From positions 31,071,336-31,135,335 of the forward strand of contig CM065381.1 in the NCBI GenBank assembly GCA_033060915.1: a stretch of DNA of 64,000 bases. Reading direction: 5' to 3'. A program made the position numbers and the translations under genes. This DNA is from Euryodendron excelsum. Its lineage: Eukaryota > Streptophyta > Magnoliopsida > Ericales > Pentaphylacaceae. Under the pieces are notes generated by a model, which searched no databases, was not told the origin of the DNA, and saw only the letters and a program-made list of their open reading frames with translations. Below are positions 56,178 to 64,000 of this stretch, piece by piece. Each line of letters starts with the position of its first letter. Within the stretch, counting starts at the first letter, position 1.

Positions 56178-59100
56178 TGTTGCGCCCAGATTTTTCGCAC
56201 TCGAGGAATACACACACAAGCGGGAAAAATGTTGTACTCTCTCGTTAGAACTTACCCTCCTAAAAGAATGAGTGCAACTAAGTTTGAATTGAAAATAGAT
56301 TTGAATAAAGGACTTTTAGAAAAGATTTGGAGTCACCATCTAACTTGATTAAGGTGAGTTAGGTCACCTAAAAGCTAAGCATAATCCGAAAATTACACTT
56401 AGGGTTTTGGAAAACGATTTTTGAAAATACCACCTCAAGAGAGGGTTTTTAAGAAAACAGATTGTTTGGCAACCTTTAGAAAACATTTAAGCCATTTTTG
56501 AAAAATAACTCTGCTTTTGGTCTTTGAAAACAGTGATCTAGGTTCGGAGATTGGTTACGTGTAGGGAAGACGCACTAAGCCATCACCCTACCCCGCCCTT
56601 TCGGTACTTACATGTCAATCTACCCTAGATCCATCTACGAGAGTCTTTAACTAACTAATATTCAATCCTATACACTTTGAGAAAGAATTTTTGGAATATG
56701 CAAGTGCAAGAAAAGAGACTTGATTTGGAAATAGATTTGAAAAGAATTTGATTTGATTTGATAAGAAAGAGATAGAAGCTTGAATTTGGAAAAAAAAATG
56801 TTTTGGAAATTGAAATTGAAGATTGAAAATAGAAATAGATCATGAAATTGGAAACTTGAAGAAAATTGTAGGATTGGAGATTGAAAAGAAGTTGTAGAAA
56901 TGGAAATTTGAAACATGTTGTAGAATTTGAGAATTGGAAAATGTTGTGATCACACCCATGAGGGTTGCCTACGTATCCTTTTGGAGGAATTAGGTCAGTC
57001 GTAGTTCGGACAAGAGTCCAATTGAAAATAGAAGAGTTGAATTGGAAGAAAGAGATTTTGATTGGAAAAAAGATTTGATTTGAACTTAGAATAGGAGATT
57101 GGAATTTGGAATTTTGAAATTGAAAAGAGTGGACTTTGATTTGGAAAGATAGAAATTGGAAGAGGGATTTGGACTTTACTTGGAAAGATTTTTGAAAAGA
57201 ATGGACTCGAATGTTGGACTTGGAAGATTTGGAAAGATTGGATTTAGGAAATGTTCGAATTAGGAAATGTTCAAATTAGGAAAGTGTCATTTTAGGAAAG
57301 TTTTCGATTTAGGAAAGTGTTCGAATTAGGAAAGTTTTGAATTAAGAAAGTTTCAACTTAGGAAAGTTTCGAATTAAGAAAGTTTCATTTTAAGAAAGGT
57401 TTTGAAATAGGAAAGTGTTGAAAATAAGGAAGTTTTGAAAATAAGAAAGTTTTGAGAATAAGAAAGTTTTTAGATTTGGAAAGATTTGAAAACTTAGATT
57501 TGGAAAGTTAAGATTTTGGAAAGGGATAGAATTAGGAAAGAGTTGAATTAGGAGAGATGTGGAAGTTGAGTTTTTTAAAATTTAGGAAAGATTTTTATGT
57601 TCAAGTTTGGGAAACTTAAGATTTAGGAAAGTAGAAGATTAGGAAGGAGTTGAATTAGGAAAGATTCGGATTAGGAAAGGAGTGGATTCCTATTTCCTAA
57701 AGCAAGGGATTGAATTTTGTTTCCAAAAGGGAATGTTTGATTTTGTTTCCAAAAACAGAGGATAGGATTTAGTTTCCTAAACGGGAAGATTGAATTTGAC
57801 AATGATTTAGAAAGGGAAGTTTTAGAAACCCTAGATTTGGAAGACTATAGTTTGGATGTGAATAGGGAGATTTTGGAAACCTAGGTTTTAAGGCAAGTTT
57901 GAAAACCATGTTTTTGGAAAGAAAACTAGGGTTTTCTAATCGTGAGTTCTAAGGCTTGACTTGGGCTCTAAGGAAAGTGATTTTCGAAAGTGATTTTTTG
58001 GAAAGGGAAGATTTTGGAAGGAAATCCTAGGGAGGAGTTTCTAGAATGCGAGTTTTGAAAAGAGAGTTTTTGGAAAGATTTTTGGAGGGAGTTTTTCTAG
58101 GAAGGAGATCTAGGGAGCGTTTTTAGAAAGTGGACTTTGAAGAGAGCATTTTGGAAAGGAGTTTAAAAAGAGAAGTTTTGGAAAAATAGATTTTTTAAGA
58201 GAGTTTTTAGAAAACAATTTTGGAAAGAAGAGTTTTCGGAAAGCACGTTGGAAAAGAGATTTTTAGGAGGAGAATTTTGAAAAGAGAGTTTTTTGGAAAG
58301 TATAAAAACGTCTCACTTTCCTAAAGCAATTCTAACCGTAAGAAGGTTAGAACCACTTTAAGAAAGTGGTTTTGAAAACAACAAGATTTGAAAATATGGA
58401 CCATGAAAGTCACTTTAAATGTAATACTTTCCTAAAGCAACCCTAGACATGGAAAGGCTAGAATCACCTTAGGATTATGATTTTGAAAACAAGTTTTAAA
58501 AAAATGAGATTTTGATGTAATTTTGAAAACAAGTTTAATGCAAGTTTTGAAAATGAGTTTGAAAACGATTTCTGGAAGATGCAAGGTTATGCTATGCACA
58601 ATGCAAATTTGGGGTTGTGAACATACAAGGTTAAGGCTTCACCACATAATCAAGGGGGTCGAACCCACGTGGTCTCCGATTAGACTAAAAGAAAGCCCCC
58701 GACACGGTGACTCTCCAGTAGTCTAATCCTACACATAGATCGAGAATTTCCTTATTTCAAGCATGCAAAGGAAGGTGGGGAAAGAGATGGGGGATTAAAA
58801 TAGAGAAAACCCAAGTGTGTTAGGAGAGAGAAGAGAGAGGGGGAAGTGCAGAAACTTAAAGAGAAAGCCTACCGTATGTCTTGTTTATTTTGCTTGCTTT
58901 GCACGCCTTGCTTTTCTTGCTTTGGTCTTCACTTCAATCTTCAAGATTCGTCTTCAATCTTCAAAACTTCAAATTGCAGCTCTTCAAGTCTTCGAAGGAG
59001 GGTTGGAAGCTAGTGTATAAGTGTATGAGAGTGTATAGGAGTGTATATGAGGCTAGGGTTTGTGTATGGTGGCTAAGGTTTAAAAAACCTAGAGAAGCTA

Positions 59101-59189
59101 GGGTTTTGGGAGTGTATGAGCTCTGTATATCGAAATATAGGATTTTTAAACTGAGTTTGCGGACCTCCTTCACGCTAGAGGAAGCTCTG

Positions 59190-59197
59190 TATTTATA
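59190..59197 (-). promoter_or_regulatory. TATA box of the E2 5' LTR
   Basis: TATAAATA on the minus strand. This is the promoter that would drive E2 and read into the antisense solo LTR B. Confidence 0.68.
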
Positions 59198-59288
59198 GAC
59201 ATGGGATAGACCTAGCGCCTGTTGCAGTGGCGGCAGGGCAAAATTGCTTCTAGCGCCACTCCCAGTGGGGCCAGGCCAAATATTGGCT

Positions 59289-59311
59289 TGGCGCCACTAG
59301 TAGTGGCGCCA
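59289..59311. promoter_or_regulatory. Perfect 11-base inverted repeat with GGCGCC arms, E2 promoter
   Basis: TGGCGCCACTA, central G, TAGTGGCGCCA. Identical to 2551-2573, although the host LTRs differ elsewhere. It lies about 90 bases upstream of the TATA box on the minus strand. Confidence 0.65.
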
Positions 59312-61059
59312 GCCAATTAGAAAACTATTAAGGTCGGCAAGTAACATATCTTTGACAGATTTGGGCACCTGTACTAGTGACTACTATACAATTTTTAGTC
59401 TCGCTTCACTGGGAGTGAATCTGGAAAGTCCGGGAATGATTTAAGGGACCGGGATTGACCCAGAGAGTCGGAAAAGGGCAGGAACACTTAGAATAGTGTC
59501 CTTGAGATATTTGACTTGAAAAATGAGGATAAGATGCGTCGACTGGATTGACCGGGGCCATTAGGGCAAAACGGTCAACCGGGTTGGAAAGCTGCCGGGA
59601 CGAACTCGGACTGTCCCGGAAGAAGACTCGAGATTTGGAAACATTATTCAGAATATCCCAAAGGTTTCCGGTTTGATACCCAGAGCCGGTGTGGTCGGAA
59701 AAGGTGACCGACCCACTAGGGGCAAAACGTTCATTTCGCACCGGGTTTGCCGGAACTGACTCAGAATGATCCGAAAGGATAAAGAAAGGTTAAGAATACT
59801 ATAAGAAGCATTCTCGGGAAGTTACCGGCTTGATACCTAGAGCCAGTGTGGTCGAAAAAGGAGACCGGCCCACCAGGGGCAAAACGATCATTTGTATCGG
59901 GTTTGCCGGAACTGACTCGGAATGATTCAGAAAGGTAAAGGAAGGTTGAGAATACTATAAGAAGCAATCTCAGAAGGTTACCGGTTTGATACCCAGAGCC
60001 GGTGTGGTTCCTACGGCGTTCGGATGCCTAGGGGCAAAATGGTCATCTTGACCGAAAAGTCTCGGAATTAGCCCGAAACTGACTAGAAGGCACCTAATTA
60101 TGCCAGACTATTTTTAAAACAATCTTAGACGGTTGGACTCATCGTTCTGAGGACTTAGGTGTTTTCTCGAGAAACGTGTCAGAAAAGGCTCAAGGGGCAG
60201 TTTGGTCATTTTTCTCCGAAGTGGGCCAGCAGGCACCAGTATTGACCTGGGTTTTGAGTGTTTTCGCCACTTTGACAGCGGTCGTGTGATACAGGGGTTT
60301 GTTGGCAATTCCCTATATCGACCTGTTTGCGAGTATTTCCGCTACTCTGACGGTTCGCGATCATTCCCGAGATTGCCTGATCTCAGGAAGCTGCTAAAGG
60401 GACTTAGCGCCTGAGAATCAACTTTCTCGAAAGGCGTGCCTAAATGAACATTTCTGCATTGGCGGGCTAGTAGGCGCCAAAGGTAGACCATTTTACTATC
60501 TAAGGGACTTGGGGTCTCGTCCCGGTCGACAGGTTTAAAGGGACTTATCGTCTCGAAGAGATTTTCTTTGAAAAACGTGTCAGACCATCTCAAGGAATGA
60601 ACTGTCTCGAGCGAGGGATTAGAATTGGAAAGGAGTCTTATCGTCTTCGAAATGACGCCCCTGATTGGAGTAGATTTACCATCTCGAGGAATCAACTGTT
60701 TGGAGAAAGGGATTGGAATTGGAAAGGGGTCTTATTATCTTCTGAAAGACGTGCCTGATTTGGAATTTGGAATGGGGACTTACCGTCTTCGGAAAGACGT
60801 GCCTAATTTGGAATAGATTTACTGTCTCGAGGAATCAACTGTCTCGAGAGAGGGATTGGAATTGGAATTGGAAAGGACGATGCCTCTAAGGGCATTTTGG
60901 TTATTTTGCCTCTATTTGGGCCTGGTGGGCCCGCGAATCGATGGACAGACGGGATTTTGACTTAGAGAGTTGGTTTCGATTGGAATACGTCCATATTGAC
61001 TTGAGTACAAGTCTAGACGAAGTATAGACTGTCGAGCGGTAAAAAATGGGGTGCTTACA

Positions 61060-61064
61060 ACGTT
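61060..61064. repeat. Target-site duplication of E2, right copy (ACGTT)
   Basis: Matches 39023-39027. The older LTR resumes here. Confidence 0.92.
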
Positions 61065-63553
61065 GCATTCAAAGTTTTTTTCAAACTTGCATCAAAGTTC
61101 TCTTTCAAAACTTACATTCAAAACTTCATTCTATCAAACTTGTTTTCAAAATCACACTCGTATGATGATTCTAGCCATTCGATGGTTAGGGTTGTTTTAG
61201 AAAAGTGTTACATTCAATTTGACCATCAAGGTCCAAATTTTGGGTATAAACCCTAAATTGTTTTCATCAAAACTATAATCCTAAAATGATTCTAACCATT
61301 CCATGATTAGGATTGTTTTAGAAAAGTGTCATATTCAACACGATCATTATGGTCCATATTTCAAATCCTAGTTGTTAAAATCACAACTCCAGAATGGTTC
61401 TAATCTTTTAATGATTATAATCATTTTAGGAAAGTGAGATATGCAAGAGACTTGTAAAAGTCTATACTCAAACCTCTTTCCAAATTATTTTGCAAATCTA
61501 CTTCCTAAAAAACTCTTTTCAAACATCGACTTTCAAAAAAATCTTTTTCTTAGAGTCCAAGTCAAGCCCTAGAATCCATGGTTAGGAAACCCTAATTCCT
61601 TTCTTAAAGTAATGACTTCTTATTTTGCCTCAAATCATAGATTTCTAAAACTATTTTCTACATCAAATCATAGGTTTTTAAAACTATTTTTTAGATAAAA
61701 TTATAGATTTCTAAAACCTCTTTTTTTACCAAATTATAGATCTCCAAATTTAAGATTTTCAAAACTCAACATTTCCAACCTCATTTCAAATCAAATCTTC
61801 CAATCTGGAAAACCAACTCAAATCCTCCAATTTTGGAAACAAAATCAAATCATCCATTTTTTAAAATAAAATCCAATCTTCAACTTTAGGAGATAGAAAT
61901 CAAATCTTTCCTAATTCCAATATTTCCTTATTCCAGATCTTTCCAAATTTCAACTTTCTAAATTTCAAACTTCTAAATTTTTTCAAATTTCAAACCTTTC
62001 AATGTTCAAATCTTTTTAATTTCAAATCTTTCCAACTTCAAATTTTTCCTAATTTAAAGCTTTCTAAATCAAATTTTTCCTAAAATGGAAACTTTTCTAA
62101 AATGAAACCTTCCTAATTCAAAGCTTTCCTAAGTTCAAGTTTTCCAAATTCTAACTTTTCAAATTCTTTCAAATCAAAAATTTCTAAATCAAGTCAAATC
62201 TTTACAAGTCTTTTCAAGTCAAGTGTTTATAAATCAAATCAACTCGTTTCCTAACTTTTCTTAAATCCGACTTTCTAATTTGAAACTTTTCAAAAGTAGA
62301 ACTTTCCTAAAATGGAATTTTCCTAATTCGAAACTTTTCTAAAATAAAACTTTCCTAATTCAAAACTTTCTAAAATCCAACTTTCTAAAATCAAACCTTC
62401 ATATTTCAATTGTATGCTTCAATCCTAAGTTACCGAAACCCTAGGAGGCCAAACCCTAGTTCAACCCTAACCTTAAAGTTAGGAAGCTTCAACTCTTTTC
62501 TAAAACTCAAATGAAAAACCAAGATGGTTTTCAAAATTTAATTCAAGTCGATTTCAAAGTTCAACTCAATCTTTTCAAATCAAGTCCAAGTTTTTGTTCA
62601 AAATTCAATTTCAAATCAAAGTCAATTTTAAATTCAATTTTAAATCTTCTATTCAAAGTTTAAATCCAACCATTTTCAAGTCAAACCTCTCAAAGACCCC
62701 AAAGTATCTTTCAAATCAAACTAGACCTCAAAGTGTCTATTTTCAATTGGACCTTGAGTCCAAACTACAACTGACATGATTCCCAACAAAGGGATACGTA
62801 GGCAACCCTTATGGGTGTGGTCACAACATTTTTCAAATTTTCTATTCCACAACTTTTTTCAAATTTTTAATTCCACAACTTGTTTCAAATTTTCAATTCC
62901 ACAACCTTTTCAAGTTTCCAAATTCCATAACCTTTTTCAAGTTTTCAAATTCCAAAACCTCTTTCAAACTTCGAATCCCCTTTTCAAATCTATTTTCAAA
63001 ATCAAATTATTTTCTCGCAGTTGCATGTATGCATCATATCAAACTTTTTTTTAAATTCTCAAAGTGAATATAATTGGACATTGGATAATCGAAGATTCTA
63101 ATTGAGTTAACCTAGGGTGAATAGACATGTAGGTACCGCAAGGGGAGGATAAGGTGATAGCCTAGTGCATCTTCCCTATACGTAACCAACCTTCGAACCT
63201 AGAATCACTGTTTTCAAAGATCAAAAATGGAGTTATTTTTAAAAAAATAGCTTAAATCTTTTCAAAGGTTTCCAAATAATCTGTTTTCTTAAAAAACCCT
63301 CTTTTGAGGAAGTTTTCAAAACTCTTTTCAAAAACCCTAAATTTAATCTTCAGATTGCATTTAGTTTTAGGTGACCTAACTCACCATAATCAAGTTAGGT
63401 GGCAACTCCAAAAAAATTTTCAAAAGCCCTTATTCAAATCAATTTCTAATTCAAACCTAGTCGCATTTGCCCTTCTAGGAGAATGAGTTCTAACAAGAGA
63501 GTACCGTGTTTTTCTCACTTATTTTCTCAAGTACAAAAAATCAGGACGCGACA
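61060..63553 (+). repeat. Older Ogre-like LTR, right fragment
   Basis: Continues the copy interrupted at 39027. It has repeated CTAGCCATTCGATGGTTAGG-type segments, the degenerate TTTCCTAA tract, the U5 motif GGATACGTAGGCAACC near 62792, the hairpin and TGGCAACTCC at 63400-63409, and an end GGACGCGACA at 63553. It is clearly more diverged than LTRs A and B. One segment (61150-61430) carries three repeats of a TGATTCTAGCC / GGTTAGG / TTTTAGAAAAGTGT module, where younger copies have two. Confidence 0.8.
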
Positions 63554-64000
63554 AGACTTTGGGTTGGATTTTAAAAGGGGTATTTGATTTTGAAAAAGGG
63601 TATGACTGCACTTATGATGGTTGCCTACGTGTCTCGTTTGATGAGAATTAGGTCAGTCATAGTTTGGACAATGATGCGATTGAAAACGGACTCGTGGGAG
63701 TGTTAGAATGCTTTGAAACTTGAACTCAAGAGAGTTTTGATTTGAAATTAGATGTTGGAGTATTTTTCAAATAGAACTTCAGGGGTTTTGCATAACTCGA
63801 GAGAGTTCGGAGGCTTTCGAAAACTTGATTAGGGGTTCTTGAAAATGGGATTTGGATTTGGAAAAGCTCTTGTGAACTTTTCTTGGTAAGGTTCTTGAAA
63901 ATCATTTTTTTATGTACCTTACAAAGGTATGTTGATATTCCATTGCCTCTGAGAAGTTAGTTATGTAAGAACTAAACTTCTTCAAGACCATGAGTTTAGA
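63554..64000 (-). repeat. Minus-strand Ogre-like LTR fragment, diverged
   Basis: Contains GGTTGCCTACGTGTCTCG near 63620 and ATTAGGTCAGTCATAGTTTGG near 63650, the minus-strand form of the family's conserved U5 motif. It directly follows the end of the plus-strand LTR, so that LTR probably inserted into this one. It leaves the window to the right. Confidence 0.6.

Larger units (their letters stand above)
39028..61059 (-). mobile_element. Complete Ogre/Tat-like element E2, non-autonomous, 22,032 bp including a nested solo LTR
   Basis: Bounded by ACGTT duplications and by two same-orientation LTRs of about 4.9 kb (39028-44002 and 56178-61059). On the minus strand, the 5' LTR is followed by an Arg-type primer site (56157-56175), a leader, about 7.2 kb of interior once nested LTR B is removed, and a polypurine tract (44006-44025) before the 3' LTR. 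Without LTR B the element is about 17.1 kb. No reverse transcriptase, integrase, protease or gag motif was found on either strand of the interior. Hand comparison of the first 250 bases of the two LTRs gave about 25 differences, mostly transitions, so it is not recent. Confidence 0.9.
56178..61059 (-). repeat. 5' LTR of E2 (4,882 bp)
   Basis: The plus-strand edges are TGTTGCGCCC and GGTGCTTACA. It contains U3 repeats (60588-60875), 157-base repeats (59540-60010), the perfect GGCGCC inverted repeat (59289-59311), a TATA box (59190-59197), a splice-donor-like site (58871), the purine-rich tract (57230-58290) and the U5 hairpin (56329-56364). It pairs with 39028-44002. Its right edge abuts the ACGTT duplication. 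Confidence 0.92.

Noticed and set aside
1..64000. tRNA, rRNA or other structural RNA genes
   Set aside because: No cloverleaf, rRNA core or snRNA signature was noticed on either strand by eye. The tRNA-like words found are retroelement primer sites.

Overview
This window is nuclear DNA from a flowering plant with a repeat-rich genome. It is almost entirely nested LTR retrotransposons. The main family is an Ogre/Tat-like Ty3 lineage with giant LTRs of about 4.8-5.4 kb, running from TGTAAGCACC to GCGCGACA. Its 18-19 base primer binding site resembles the tRNA-Arg type, TGGCGACTCCGCTGG. It is joined by an Athila-like element, a Tekay/Del-type chromovirus remnant and a hAT-like MITE. No intact host gene was found. 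The only gene-like item is one possible first exon near 28.8 kb. The species cannot be named from the sequence.

Layout. Positions 1-11518 hold the 5' end of a minus-strand Ogre-like element (E1), which runs off the left edge. A plus-strand solo LTR (A, 1277-6097, target duplication GACAT) is inserted in its leader. E1 sits inside the 3' LTR of an older minus-strand relative (E3, 11519-16647). E3 carries a 40/158-base minisatellite and a decayed antisense plant-mobile-domain-like ORF. Positions 16648-18909 are an unresolved LTR-like segment. Positions 18910-24757 are an Athila-like element with two LTRs, an Asp-type primer site and a 1.56 kb interior without genes. Positions 24758-26480 look like another LTR, with a 60-67 base tandem array upstream of a TATA box. 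Positions 26481-31887 are the least repetitive part and hold a 481 bp hAT-like MITE (26801-27281) and the possible exon (28824-29027). Positions 31888-38438 are a 5'-truncated chromovirus: broken pol with a chromodomain, then a 3.3 kb 3' LTR.

From 38439 to the end is a second Ogre-like nest. An old plus-strand LTR (38439-39027 and 61060-63553) is split by a complete minus-strand element (E2, 39028-61059, 22,032 bp, target duplication ACGTT). E2's own leader is split by a second plus-strand solo LTR (B, 50003-54957, target duplication GGTTT). E2 has both LTRs, a primer site and a polypurine tract, but no recognisable gag or pol, so it looks like a giant non-autonomous derivative. The last 450 bases are another minus-strand LTR fragment.

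The most striking architecture is that both solo LTRs lie antisense within the transcribed leaders of E1 and E2. Each forms a tail-to-tail inverted repeat with the neighbouring 5' LTR. The E1 pair is only 49 bases apart and the E2 pair 1,220 bases apart. Read-through from either promoter would give RNA with complementary arms of roughly 3.4 kb, a plausible natural source of double-stranded RNA for silencing. Boundaries were read by eye. Family names are inferred from motifs, not from database searches.
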